The position numbers and the translations under genes were made by a program. Of a DNA stretch of 60,501 nucleotides, positions 28,292 to 36,640 are shown one piece after another. How positions within the stretch are numbered: position 1 is the stretch's first letter; each line of letters begins with the position of its first letter. Source of the stretch: Gallionellaceae bacterium (lineage in GTDB: Bacteria; Pseudomonadota; Gammaproteobacteria; Burkholderiales; Gallionellaceae); NCBI GenBank assembly GCA_030823955.1, contig JAVBYO010000025.1, forward strand, positions 1 through 60,501. The letters run 5' to 3'. A model generated the notes under the pieces. It worked only from the letters and a program-made list of their open reading frames with translations, did no database searches and was not told the DNA's origin.

Positions 28292-29029
28292 ATGTCCGCA
28301 CCACGCTTCTACTGCCCGCCGCCGCTGCCGCTAAGCACCAACTTCGAACTGCCGCCCGCTGCCGCCCACCATGCCAGCCGCGTATTGCGCCTGCGCATCG
28401 GCGATGCGGTGCAGATATTCGACGGCATCGGCAATGCACTGGATGCCACCATCAACGAGATCAGCGGCAAACACGTCCTGCTCGGCAATCTGCAGACCTG
28501 CATGACCCAGCAGGACAGCGGCCTGCGTATCATCCTAGCCCAGGCCATGTGCAACAGCGACAAGATGGACTGGATCGTACAAAAAGCCACCGAACTCGGC
28601 GTCAGCGAGATCCTGCCGGTACAGACCCAGCGCAGCGTGGCCAAACTCACCGGCTCCCGCGCCGAAAAACGTACCGAACACTGGCGCAGTGTCGCCATCT
28701 CGGCCTGTGAACAATGCGGGCGCAACGACCTGCCGCAGATCCATGCACCACAGGAGCTCAGCGCCTGGTTGATAGGTATGCGCGCCGCACCTGGCAGTAA
28801 GCTCATCCTGCTACCGGGCGGAGCGACCCAACTGCAAGCCCAGCCCAAGCCTCGCGACGGCGTCACCCTCGTCATCGGCCCCGAAGGCGGCTTCACCGCA
28901 GACGAGGCCAATGTCGCCCAACAGATGGGCTTTGCACCCGTCCTGCTCGGCCCGCGCGTGCTGCGCACCGAGACCGCAGCCATCGCCGGCATCAGCGCCC
29001 TGCAGACATTGTGGGGAGATTTCAATTGA
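28292..29029 (+). CDS. rsmE: 16S rRNA (uracil(1498)-N3)-methyltransferase RsmE
   Basis: 245 aa from ATG 28292. SPOUT-class methyltransferase: PUA-like N-terminus (HHASRVLRLRIGDAVQIFDG, about 25-44) and C-terminal knot with MDWIVQKATELGVSEI (about 91-106), LVIGPEGGFTADE and LGPRVLRTETAA. It methylates U1498 of 16S rRNA. Followed 19 bp later by a tautomerase gene. Confidence 0.95.
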   Translation: MSAPRFYCPPPLPLSTNFELPPAAAHHASRVLRLRIGDAVQIFDGIGNALDATINEISGKHVLLGNLQTCMTQQDSGLRIILAQAMCNSDKMDWIVQKATELGVSEILPVQTQRSVAKLTGSRAEKRTEHWRSVAISACEQCGRNDLPQIHAPQELSAWLIGMRAAPGSKLILLPGGATQLQAQPKPRDGVTLVIGPEGGFTADEANVAQQMGFAPVLLGPRVLRTETAAIAGISALQTLWGDFN

Positions 29030-29048
29030 CCCCGAAAAGGAGACCGCC

Positions 29049-29234
29049 ATGCCCTACGTGAACATCCGTATCGCCGGAACACTGAGCCGCGAACAGAAAG
29101 CCAAGATCGCCGCAGAGATCACCGATACGCTGGAACGCATCGCGCATAAACCCGCTTCCTACACATATATCGCTTTCGACGAACTGCCGGATGAGAACTG
29201 GGCGATTGCAGGCAAACTACTGGACGAAGCGTAA
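29049..29234 (+). CDS. 4-oxalocrotonate tautomerase-family protein
   Basis: 61 aa with AAGGAG 7 nt upstream of ATG. Pro2 (MPYVNIRIAG) would become the catalytic N-terminal proline after Met removal, as in the tautomerase superfamily; length (~60 aa) and the EQKAKIAAEITDTLERI helix fit. Substrate unknown. Confidence 0.8.
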   Translation: MPYVNIRIAGTLSREQKAKIAAEITDTLERIAHKPASYTYIAFDELPDENWAIAGKLLDEA

Positions 29235-29361
29235 GGTATTGGCGGCTATTCCCGCGCCAACAACACGACTCCCCCGCTGCGTACTGCCTCCCCACTCAAG
29301 AATGCTCCAAACAGGCCGATAACCATTCTGTACGGACTTATTCCACAGACAGGGTGGTGTG

Positions 29362-29481
29362 ATGAAGAGAACCATTGTGATAACGATCATCTATCTGCTG
29401 CTTGGCGGCTGTGCCAATCTCGATACGCAGCGAACAGATTCGCGTGTCTACGTCGTCCCGCTTTACCACCAGAACTTCTGA
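29362..29481 (+). CDS. Very small candidate lipoprotein
   Basis: 39 codons: MKRTIVITIIYLLLGGC then about 22 residues. Basic start, hydrophobic core and LGGC lipobox fit a lipoprotein signal; the mature part would be only ~23 residues (CANLDTQRTDSRVYVVPL...). A purine-rich AGGGTGG precedes the ATG. No family recognised. It is possibly a short entericidin-like lipoprotein or a chance ORF; the flanking gene on the other strand is 25 bp away. Confidence 0.45.
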   Translation: MKRTIVITIIYLLLGGCANLDTQRTDSRVYVVPLYHQNF

Positions 29482-29506
29482 GCGCGGCACGAAATCGGGC
29501 TTGGCA

Positions 29507-29962
29507 TCAGCGCTTGGGGCAGACACGCCGCCACGTGTCGGCATGCTCGCCTTCCAGCCTCACCGCCTCCCATGCATCTGTTTGAGTGTTGGCATACAAC
29601 AGATCTCCCGCTCCCATGTTGCCGTCGTGCAATGAGACGTAACGCAGCCGGAGCAGACCTTCGCGGCAATCGTATTCTTCTTGCACGCGCTTCGAACGAT
29701 AGACGAGGTCGCCCTCGATCTGGGGTTTGGCATAATCCGTCAGCCGCCATACTCTGACCGCCCCCCGGTATCGCAGCATGTTGCCGCTGCTGACGTAGGA
29801 AACAAACTGGGCCGATCTTGCCACTTCGACCCAGTCATCGATCTCGACGACCTTGGCCGGCGCGGCTTGGTCTTTCTCCAGTTCCTTGTTCTCCCTGCTC
29901 ACCGGGTTCACGCTGAACATGGAGAACACGACGAATATCCCGATTACGATGGCCTCAAGCAT
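29507..29962 (-). CDS. Surface-adhesin protein E-like protein, membrane-anchored
   Basis: 151 aa. One N-terminal TM/signal helix (MLEAIVIGIFVVFSMFSV) is followed by a small beta domain: FVSYVSSGNMLRYRGAVRVW, RLTDYAKPQ, SKRVQEEYDCREGLLRLRYVS and a terminal WRRVCPKR. The order YV...VW.L.DY...K...EYDC..... resembles the surface-adhesin protein E (SAPE) family of small exported proteins often annotated hypothetical. Two conserved cysteines may form a disulphide. Role unknown. Confidence 0.6.
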   Translation of the reverse strand: MLEAIVIGIFVVFSMFSVNPVSRENKELEKDQAAPAKVVEIDDWVEVARSAQFVSYVSSGNMLRYRGAVRVWRLTDYAKPQIEGDLVYRSKRVQEEYDCREGLLRLRYVSLHDGNMGAGDLLYANTQTDAWEAVRLEGEHADTWRRVCPKR

Positions 29963-30107
29963 TTCTATCCATTCTCTCTTCTGCGGGAGCGGCCCGCGCT
30001 GCGCATCCTTCCCGGACAGTTATATCATCGATCAGTATCGTGTGCCCATCCGGCCACGACTTCGTGCATGGCTTGTCTTACCACGCAAAATGCGGTGAAA
30101 TGCCGGA

Positions 30108-30494
30108 ATGGAAAATCTGACGCACTATCGCATCCAAGTCACCGTACGAGTCAAATACGTGCCGGAACAGTCCGCGGAGTCGGAGCAGCGTTTCGTCTTT
30201 GCCTACACCATCACGCTCAGCAACGAAGGCGGGCAGGCGGTAAAACTCCTTAGCCGCCACTGGATCATCACCGACGCGAACCATCACGTGCAAGAGGTCA
30301 ACGGCAAAGGCGTGGTCGGCGAGCAACCGACCATCAATCCCGGCCAGAGTTTCGAATATACCAGCGGTACCGTACTCGCCACGCAGGTCGGCACCATGTC
30401 GGGAAGTTACAAGATGGCCCTGCTGGAAGACGGCTCCGAGTTCAGTGTCGACATTCCGCAATTCGTATTGAGCATACCGCGCATCCTGCATTGA
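30108..30494 (+). CDS. apaG: ApaG domain protein
   Basis: 128 aa, typical of ApaG. Fibronectin-III-like fold with RFVFAYTITLSNEGGQAVKLLS and RHWIITDANHHVQEVNGKGVVGEQP (GxGVVGEQP is diagnostic), then SFEYTSGTVLATQVGTMSG. Bacterial ApaG has been linked to Co2+ resistance and Mg2+ efflux; its mechanism is not settled. Downstream of it is mltA. Confidence 0.94.
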   Translation: MENLTHYRIQVTVRVKYVPEQSAESEQRFVFAYTITLSNEGGQAVKLLSRHWIITDANHHVQEVNGKGVVGEQPTINPGQSFEYTSGTVLATQVGTMSGSYKMALLEDGSEFSVDIPQFVLSIPRILH

Positions 30495-30550
30495 ACGGGG
30501 CACACCCTCCCGCCCCGACACAGACCATCCGCTCACCAGAAAGACCTCCC

Positions 30551-31714
30551 ATGAAGTTGAACAAGAACCATTGCCTGTTGTTCGTTGCCACTCTCCTGCT
30601 GGCGGCCTGTCAGGCGACGCAACGGGGCACGCCGTCTGCGGCGGAAAAAGCGCCGCGTACCACACCGATCTTTATCCCCGGTCAGTGGGCGATGTTGCCG
30701 GACTGGGAGACACAGGATCTCAGCCTGTCCTGGCCGGCATTGCAACAAAGCTGCCGCGCGCTCAAAGCCAGAGTCCAATGGCAACCGGTCTGTGTTGCAG
30801 CGGAACAGATCGCCCCCGGCGATATCGACGCGCAGCGTGCCTTCTATGAACGCTGGTTCACCCCCTACCAGGTGCTTAACCCCGACGGCAGCGAGCAGGG
30901 GCTGATCACCGGTTATTACGAGCCGCTGCTGCTCGGTAGCCGGCGCATGAGCGAACGCTTCCGCTATCCCGTCTATGCCGCACCGGACGACCTGCTCGAG
31001 ATCGACCTCGGCGATGTCTACCCCCAATTCAAGGGTATGCGTCTGCGCGGACGCTTGCAGGGCAAGAAGGTCGTCGCTTATCACAACCGGGCGGAGATCG
31101 ACGCGGGCCTGCCGAAGTTGAAAGGCCGCGAACTGTTCTGGGTAGAGAATGCGGTGGAACTGTTCTTCCTGCAGATACAGGGCTCCGGCCGTATCGAGCT
31201 GGAAGACGGTCGACGCGTAAAGATCGGTTACGCCGAACAGAACGGACACCCCTACATCTCCATCGGCAAGAAGCTGATCGAGATGGGCGAACTCAAGCCG
31301 GAAGAGGCCTCCATGCAGGGCATCAAACGCTGGGCGGAGCAGAACCCGGAGCGATTGCCCATGCTGCTGGGACAGAACCCCAGCTATGTGTTCTTCCGCG
31401 AATTGCCCGAGACACTCTCCGCACCGCTGGGAGCCCTGGGCGTCCCCCTCACCAATGAATACAGTATCGCGGTCGACCCGCGCACCGTACCACTAGGTTC
31501 GCCGGTGTTTCTGTCCACCACACGGCCCGACAATGGCGCACCGCTCAACCGCCTGATGTATGCCCAGGATACCGGCGGAGCCATCAAAGGCGCGGTGCGC
31601 GCGGACTTCTTCTGGGGCTTCGGCGAGTACGCCGCACAACAGGCGGGACGCATGAAACAGGCGGGACGCATGTGGGTGTTGTTCCCCAGCGGTAGCGCTC
31701 CCGCCTTGAACTGA
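30551..31714 (+). CDS. mltA: Membrane-bound lytic murein transglycosylase A, MltA
   Basis: 387 aa from ATG 30551; lipobox LLAACQ at about 15-20 (outer-membrane lipoprotein). MltA core: GLITGYYEPLLLGS, YAEQNGHPYISIG, VFFREL near residue 280, and a C-terminal 3D domain with AVDPRTVPLGSPVFL, MYAQDTGGAIKGAVRADFFWGFG (catalytic Asp in DTGGAI-type motif). It cleaves peptidoglycan to anhydromuropeptides, complementing Slt. The start was moved from an in-frame upstream codon because the signal peptide begins at MKLNKNH. Confidence 0.95.
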   Translation: MKLNKNHCLLFVATLLLAACQATQRGTPSAAEKAPRTTPIFIPGQWAMLPDWETQDLSLSWPALQQSCRALKARVQWQPVCVAAEQIAPGDIDAQRAFYERWFTPYQVLNPDGSEQGLITGYYEPLLLGSRRMSERFRYPVYAAPDDLLEIDLGDVYPQFKGMRLRGRLQGKKVVAYHNRAEIDAGLPKLKGRELFWVENAVELFFLQIQGSGRIELEDGRRVKIGYAEQNGHPYISIGKKLIEMGELKPEEASMQGIKRWAEQNPERLPMLLGQNPSYVFFRELPETLSAPLGALGVPLTNEYSIAVDPRTVPLGSPVFLSTTRPDNGAPLNRLMYAQDTGGAIKGAVRADFFWGFGEYAAQQAGRMKQAGRMWVLFPSGSAPALN

Positions 31715-31733
31715 ACGGCCACGAGGAGAGCGC

Positions 31734-32144
31734 ATGTCCAAAGATCCGTCTGCCGCAGCCGACAACACCAAGCTCCGCGTCGACAAATGGCTATGGGCTG
31801 CGCGTTTCTTCAAGACCCGCTCGCTGGCCGCCGATGCGGTCGAGTGCGGCAAAGTACTGCTGCATGACACGCGCATCAAACCGGCCAAGACGCTCTCCGC
31901 CGGAGATCTGCTGTCCATCCGTCTCGGGCCTTATACCTTCGAAGTGGAGGTGATCGCTTTGTCTGACAAACGCGGCCCCGCACCGCAGGCACAGAAGCTC
32001 TATCGCGAGACCGAGGCGGGGAAATCGAAACGCGAGGCACTGGCTGCTGAACTCAAAGCTCAGCCCAAAATATCGGAGCTGAAAGGCCGCCCCACCAAAC
32101 GTGACCGGCGCGAGATCGAACGCTTCAAAGTCGGAGCCTGGTAA
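31734..32144 (+). CDS. hslR: Hsp15 (HslR) S4-domain RNA-binding protein
   Basis: 136 aa with a GGAGAG ribosome-binding site. S4 domain (LRVDKWLWAARFFKTRSLA, about 14-32; VLLHDTRIKPAKTLSAGDLL) and a basic C-terminal region (GRPTKRDRREIERF). Hsp15 binds 50S subunits stalled with nascent chains and helps recycle them. The gene follows mltA by 19 bp. Confidence 0.92.
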   Translation: MSKDPSAAADNTKLRVDKWLWAARFFKTRSLAADAVECGKVLLHDTRIKPAKTLSAGDLLSIRLGPYTFEVEVIALSDKRGPAPQAQKLYRETEAGKSKREALAAELKAQPKISELKGRPTKRDRREIERFKVGAW

Positions 32145-32232
32145 CGCCCCTGTTTCGACAGTCTCCCATCAAGCGCCTCCCGGCATTATAATGGGTGTCC
32201 GGCACACACGACCTCCGCCCCAGACCAGACTC

Positions 32233-32613
32233 ATGACATCGTCCCCCATCAAATCGGTACTCGTAGTCGATGACAGTCGCCTTGCGCGCATGCTGATCAG
32301 CAAATATATCCTGAGCAAACATCCGCACTGGCTGATCCTTGAAGCGAGCAGCGGGCAAGAGGCCGTGGAAAAAGCCCGCGTGGAGAGTCCCAACTACGTC
32401 ACCATGGACTACAACATGGAAGGGATGACCGGCGCAGAAGCCGCCCGGCAGATCCTGCGTGACGCTCCGCAGACACATATTGTCCTGTTCACCGCCAACA
32501 TCCAGACCAGCACCCGGACACAAGCCGCCGACCTCGGCATCCATTTCGTCGGCAAACCTGTGACGGAGCAAACGGTCCAACAGGCACTCGATTATTTTTC
32601 CAGCCGCCCATGA
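32233..32613 (+). CDS. Single-domain response regulator
   Basis: 126 aa from ATG 32233 (MTSSPIKS). A lone receiver domain: acidic pocket VVDDSRLARM, phosphoacceptor Asp in YVTMDYNMEGMTG (about 57), Thr in VLFTANIQ (about 84) and Lys in FVGKPVTE (about 105). No output domain, so CheY-like. It overlaps the CheC gene start by 4 bp (ATGA). An alternative start at 32191 would add MGVRHTRPPP.... No strong ribosome-binding site is visible. Confidence 0.85.
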   Translation: MTSSPIKSVLVVDDSRLARMLISKYILSKHPHWLILEASSGQEAVEKARVESPNYVTMDYNMEGMTGAEAARQILRDAPQTHIVLFTANIQTSTRTQAADLGIHFVGKPVTEQTVQQALDYFSSRP

Positions 32614-33230
32614 CCGACCTGACCGACCTGCAACGCGACGCCCTGCTCGAGATATTCAACATCGGGGTCGGCAACGCCGCCAACAGCATGAGCCAACTGA
32701 TCAACGAGGAGATCAGACTCTCGGTGCCCAAGCTGCAGATCGTGTTGAGCGACCATGCCGAAGTGATCGGCGCATTCATCCAGAGTCAGCGTATCTGCGC
32801 GGTCTCGCAGAATTTCAGCGGCCCGCTCAATGCCCGCGCCTTCCTGGTGTTCCCCGAGGGCAAGACACATGAGATCGTTCGGCGCATGCTGGGAGAGATG
32901 GTCAGCGCGGACGAACTCAACACCATGGAGGAGGAAGCGCTTAGCGAGATCGGCAACATCGTCCTGAATGCCTGTATCAGCTCGATGTCCGATCTGCTGC
33001 AATCCGACTTCAAAAGCTCCCAGCCCTTTTACCACCTGGGTACGACGCATAGCGTCCTGGCGCCGGACAACGTGGCCGACGACCAGTTCATGCTGCTTCT
33101 GCATATCGACTTCTCCATGCCGAAAGAGAAGATCGACGGCTATCTGATCTTCCTGCTGAACGTACAATCGTTCAACGAACTTGTCCGCAAAGTCGACCGC
33201 CTCCTGTCAGAAAGTGTGGGCAGGCCATGA
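32610..33230 (+). CDS. cheC: CheC-family phosphatase
   Basis: 206 aa. Two copies of the CheC/FliY active-site pattern: LEIFNIGVGNAANSMSQL (about 13-30) and LSEIGNIVLNACISSMSDLL (about 112-131), both with the ExxN pair that positions a water for dephosphorylating CheY-P. Translationally coupled to a receiver protein upstream and to a GGDEF gene downstream. It may dephosphorylate the receiver at 32233-32613 or CheY, and could bind CheD; partner choice is inference. Confidence 0.88.
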   Translation: MTDLTDLQRDALLEIFNIGVGNAANSMSQLINEEIRLSVPKLQIVLSDHAEVIGAFIQSQRICAVSQNFSGPLNARAFLVFPEGKTHEIVRRMLGEMVSADELNTMEEEALSEIGNIVLNACISSMSDLLQSDFKSSQPFYHLGTTHSVLAPDNVADDQFMLLLHIDFSMPKEKIDGYLIFLLNVQSFNELVRKVDRLLSESVGRP

Positions 33231-34201
33231 ATATCTGCCGCCCGTTCAAGCCCAGCGAGCAGCAATTGAAAGTCTGCACCGCGGCAGCCGACAAGCTCAA
33301 TGTCGGCATCGCCATCATCGACAGCCTCGGCTCCGTCGTGTTCTGGAACCAGTGGCTCAAAGCCAAATCGGGATTATGTTGCGATGAGTCAACGGGACTG
33401 GATTTCCTGACGATCTTTCCCGAATTGAAAGGCAGCCGCCTTGCCCAAGCCATCGATGATGCCATCAAACACGGCCTGCCTTCGATCCTGTCGCAATCCC
33501 TGAACAAGGCACCGCTGCCGTTGTTCGAGGATGCGGCCGACCATAGTCTGCGCATACAACAAGCCATCAACGTCACCCCGCTGGAGTTCGGCGACCGGGA
33601 ACGCTTCTGCCTGATCCAAATCAACGATGTCAGCATCGCGGTGAAAAAAGAACGCCTGTTGCGCGAACAGGCGGAGATCCTGCGCAGCTTCGCCTTCATC
33701 GACAGCCTCACCGGGATCGCCAATCGCAGAAGACTGGACGAGTATCTGGCGGACGAATTCAAACGGGCAGCCAGAAGCAATTCCCCGCTGTCTGTCATCA
33801 TGCTGGATATCGACTATTTCAAGCAATTCAATGACACCTACGGTCATCAGAACGGCGATTTTTGCCTGAAGCGGGTCGCCAACGCGATCAAAGCAACCCT
33901 GAACAGACCGGCTGATCTGGTTGGAAGATACGGGGGGGAGGAATTCGCCATCATCCTGCCGGACACCTCTTTCGGCGGGGCTGGCACGCTTGCGGAAGAG
34001 ATTCGCAAACACATTGAAAGTCTGTCCATCCCGCACGAGAAATCCAAGGTAGCTCCATATGTCACGCTGAGTCTCGGCATCAGCAACGTGCAGTCCTACG
34101 CGGACACCTCCGACACGACTCTGCTAACGCAGGCGGACCATGCGCTCTATCAGGCCAAGACGAACGGACGGAACCGGGTGGAGATTTTCCGGCAGGACTG
34201 A
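33227..34201 (+). CDS. PAS-GGDEF diguanylate cyclase
   Basis: 324 aa. N-terminal PAS (about 15-130, IAIIDSLGSVVFWNQWL), helical linker, then a GGDEF domain (about 158-322): SLTGIANRRRLDEY, LDIDYFKQFNDTYGH and the catalytic YGGEEF (about 235-240). RPAD just before it matches the RxxD product-inhibition site. Active enzyme expected: two GTP to c-di-GMP, with feedback. The start overlaps the cheC stop by 4 bp. PilZ effector at 21546 is a possible target. Confidence 0.92.
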   Translation: MNICRPFKPSEQQLKVCTAAADKLNVGIAIIDSLGSVVFWNQWLKAKSGLCCDESTGLDFLTIFPELKGSRLAQAIDDAIKHGLPSILSQSLNKAPLPLFEDAADHSLRIQQAINVTPLEFGDRERFCLIQINDVSIAVKKERLLREQAEILRSFAFIDSLTGIANRRRLDEYLADEFKRAARSNSPLSVIMLDIDYFKQFNDTYGHQNGDFCLKRVANAIKATLNRPADLVGRYGGEEFAIILPDTSFGGAGTLAEEIRKHIESLSIPHEKSKVAPYVTLSLGISNVQSYADTSDTTLLTQADHALYQAKTNGRNRVEIFRQD

Positions 34202-34220
34202 GCGCCCGCCGACAGGGACA

Positions 34221-34688
34221 TCAGCTGTATCGCTTGGGGAAAGAAACGACCAGCAGCGCGATACCCAACAGGCTCTGCAACAGGTACAGGATGCTCGCCG
34301 CTCCGTGCAGCATCTTGAACTGCCCGGCGAACGGACTTTGCATCACCTCGGCGGGCAAAGCCTGGAATTTAAGATCCGCCATGACAGGCTGAATGAGGAA
34401 CTGCCCAACCCCCAGCAGGATCAGCATCAACGTCACGATCACCGTCTTGTGCTTGGCAACCGCTCGCCGCACCGGATGCGCCTGATACATCAACAGGTAC
34501 GCCCCGCAGGCCATACCGAGAAACGCCATCCAGGTGAACATCTGGCCGGCCAGCATCCCCGCCAACTGCCGGTCTGCCAATGATTGGAACAGCGCCGGAA
34601 CGGCCAGATACCCCACCGCCCACATGCCGCCCACCCATGCCACGGTGGCGATCACCGCAAGCCAATGTGATAACTCGCGCAAGCTCAC
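34221..34688 (-). CDS. DUF4149/CopD-type four-helix inner-membrane protein
   Basis: 155 aa starting at GTG 34688 (GGAGAG upstream), overlapping the dsbC stop. About four TM helices (8-30, 48-70, 82-105, 128-150) and the N-terminal VAWVGGMWAVGYLAVPALF seen in DUF4149/TMEM205-like proteins. Function unknown; coupling to dsbC hints at a link with periplasmic thiol or metal handling. Confidence 0.68.
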   Translation of the reverse strand: MSLRELSHWLAVIATVAWVGGMWAVGYLAVPALFQSLADRQLAGMLAGQMFTWMAFLGMACGAYLLMYQAHPVRRAVAKHKTVIVTLMLILLGVGQFLIQPVMADLKFQALPAEVMQSPFAGQFKMLHGAASILYLLQSLLGIALLVVSFPKRYS

Positions 34689-35377
34689 CGGTTGCTCTCC
34701 AGCGCCTTCTCCAATTCCGCCGCCGGCATATAACCGGGGACGATCACGCCGTTGGCAAACACCAGTGCCGGGGTACCGTTCACGTTATGTTTCGCCGCCA
34801 GTGCGATCACCTTGTCGGTGGGGGCATCACACTTCCCCGGCACGGGCAACACACCTTCCGACATCAGCTTGTCCCAGGCATCGGCCCGGTCCTTGCTGCA
34901 CCAGACGGCGCGCACCTTTTCTGCCGACCCCTCCAGTACCGGATACAGGAACAGATAGACAGTAAGGTTATCCACTTTGCGCAATTCGCGTTCCAGAGCT
35001 TTGCAGTACCGGCAGTTGGGATCGGTGAAATAGGCCAGCTTGCGGTTCCCTTTGCCTTTCACCTTCTTGATGGCCAGCTCGAATGGCAGCTTGTCGAATT
35101 GGATCGCAAACAGCTGCTGCGTGCGCGCCTTGGTGATGTTGTGCCGCGTCTTGAGATCGAACAGCTCACCATCGAGCAGATATTGGCCGCTCTCGTCGAC
35201 ATAAAAGAGACGGCCCGGCGTCACTACCTCGTACAGACCTGCAATGGGAGAAGTATTGACCTGCGTGACCTCGCCCAAGCGGCTCGCGAGAACCTCTTTG
35301 AGGCGCAACTTGGGATCGATTTCGGCGGCATGGGCGCAAGGAAGGCACAACAGGAACAGCAATAATGTTCTGTACAT
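34685..35377 (-). CDS. dsbC: Thiol:disulfide interchange protein DsbC
   Basis: 230 aa with a signal peptide (MYRTLLLFLLCLPCAHA). N-terminal dimerisation domain (about 25-80, TSPIAGLYEVVTPGRLFYVDESG) then a thioredoxin fold with active site DPNCRYCKALERELRK (CxxC, about 115). DsbC isomerises wrong disulphides in the periplasm and is kept reduced by DsbD. An extra CSKDRADAWDKL and a second cysteine pair (about 153, 172) match DsbC. Followed by a coupled membrane gene. Confidence 0.94.
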   Translation of the reverse strand: MYRTLLLFLLCLPCAHAAEIDPKLRLKEVLASRLGEVTQVNTSPIAGLYEVVTPGRLFYVDESGQYLLDGELFDLKTRHNITKARTQQLFAIQFDKLPFELAIKKVKGKGNRKLAYFTDPNCRYCKALERELRKVDNLTVYLFLYPVLEGSAEKVRAVWCSKDRADAWDKLMSEGVLPVPGKCDAPTDKVIALAAKHNVNGTPALVFANGVIVPGYMPAAELEKALESNR

Positions 35378-35390
35378 CAGGACCTCGGTA

Positions 35391-36554
35391 TCAATTGAGT
35401 GCGTGGCGCACCAGCATCTTCTTCAGCGGCACCAGCTTGTCGGTCATAGCCAGACCAAAGTTGCGCAGGGTGCGCAACACCGGGTTGGCGTTGACGAACA
35501 GGTGCTTCAACGCATCGGTGGTGAGTTGCATGGAAAGGATGTCTTCGCGGCGGGCGCGCTCGTAACGGCGCAGCAGCGCAAGATCGCCGCAATCCCGCGT
35601 GCCGCGTTGCAGCAACACCTCCGCCAGTTGCCGCGCGTCGCGGAAGCCGAGATTGACGCCCTGTCCGGCGAGCGGATGCACGTTATGTGCGGCATCACCC
35701 ACCAGCGCCAGACGCGACTTGGTGAGATGCGCCAGATTCAGCACCCGCAGGGCGAACGCATTGGGCGGCGTGATCACACTCAATTCGCCCAGCATATGCT
35801 GCGAAGCGGCGGCGACCTCCGCGCAGAGCGCTTCGTGCGACAAAGCCAACAATGCCGCAGACCGCTCCGGACTGACCGACCACACGATAGAGACTCGTTT
35901 GCCCGGCAAAGGCAGCAGCGCAAGGATGCCGTCCGGCTGGAACCATTGGTAAGCCACACCATGATGCGGTTTGGCGGTAGTGAAGTTGGCGACCACTCCA
36001 TGCTGATGGTAGGGCGTGGGTGTCTCCGCCATCCCGGCTTGGTGCCGTACCCAGGAATCACGCCCATCCGCACCGACGATCAGTTTCGCTTTGATCTCGC
36101 GCCCATCCGCCAGTTTGAGATGGGCGGCATCCGGATGCCAACTCAGCTCGGCGCAACGTGCCGGGTTGAGCAGAGTCAGATTTTCCTGCTGTTGCAGACC
36201 GGCCCACAGCGCGGCCTGCATCAGACGGCTCTCCAAAATGAAGGTCAGCTCAGCCGCCCCGATCTGGTAGGCACTGAAATCCAACTCCGCCCCGCTGTCG
36301 CCGAATACACGCATCTCTTCGACCTGCTGTACGCGGCTCATTTCCATGCGCTGCCATGCGCCGCACTCCTCCAGGAAACGTGCGTTACCGGGGGTGACCG
36401 CATAGATGCGCGCATCCCAATCCCGCGCGTCCGGAACGACTGTTGGTGAGGACTGACCCTCCACCAGCGCCAGACTCAGCCCGCTAGACTTGAGCGCGGC
36501 GGCCAAACTTGCCCCGACCAACCCGCCTCCTATGATGACCACGTCGAATTCCAT
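35391..36554 (-). CDS. FAD-dependent ubiquinone hydroxylase, UbiH/UbiF/Coq6 family
   Basis: 387 aa. FAD-binding VVIIGGGLVGASLAAALKSSG at the N-terminus, conserved ADGRDSWVRHQAG (about 155-167) and VGDAAHNVHPLAGQGVNLGFRD (about 282-303). The family hydroxylates the ubiquinone ring at C5, C6 or C8; the exact position needs phylogeny, so no symbol is given. Starts upstream of dsbC and divergent from dusB. Confidence 0.88.
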   Translation of the reverse strand: MEFDVVIIGGGLVGASLAAALKSSGLSLALVEGQSSPTVVPDARDWDARIYAVTPGNARFLEECGAWQRMEMSRVQQVEEMRVFGDSGAELDFSAYQIGAAELTFILESRLMQAALWAGLQQQENLTLLNPARCAELSWHPDAAHLKLADGREIKAKLIVGADGRDSWVRHQAGMAETPTPYHQHGVVANFTTAKPHHGVAYQWFQPDGILALLPLPGKRVSIVWSVSPERSAALLALSHEALCAEVAAASQHMLGELSVITPPNAFALRVLNLAHLTKSRLALVGDAAHNVHPLAGQGVNLGFRDARQLAEVLLQRGTRDCGDLALLRRYERARREDILSMQLTTDALKHLFVNANPVLRTLRNFGLAMTDKLVPLKKMLVRHALN

Positions 36555-36640
36555 CGCGCCCCCGACCGATAAAAATTTGACGGCATCATAGCATGGGCGG
36601 GTTGATTAATTTATAATCGCCGCCCCCTTCGGAAATGGCC

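Noticed and set aside
35244-36449. 401-codon open frame antisense to the ubiquinone hydroxylase gene
   Set aside because: Antisense shadow in GC-rich DNA; the minus-strand gene has clear FAD motifs, and the antisense protein has none.
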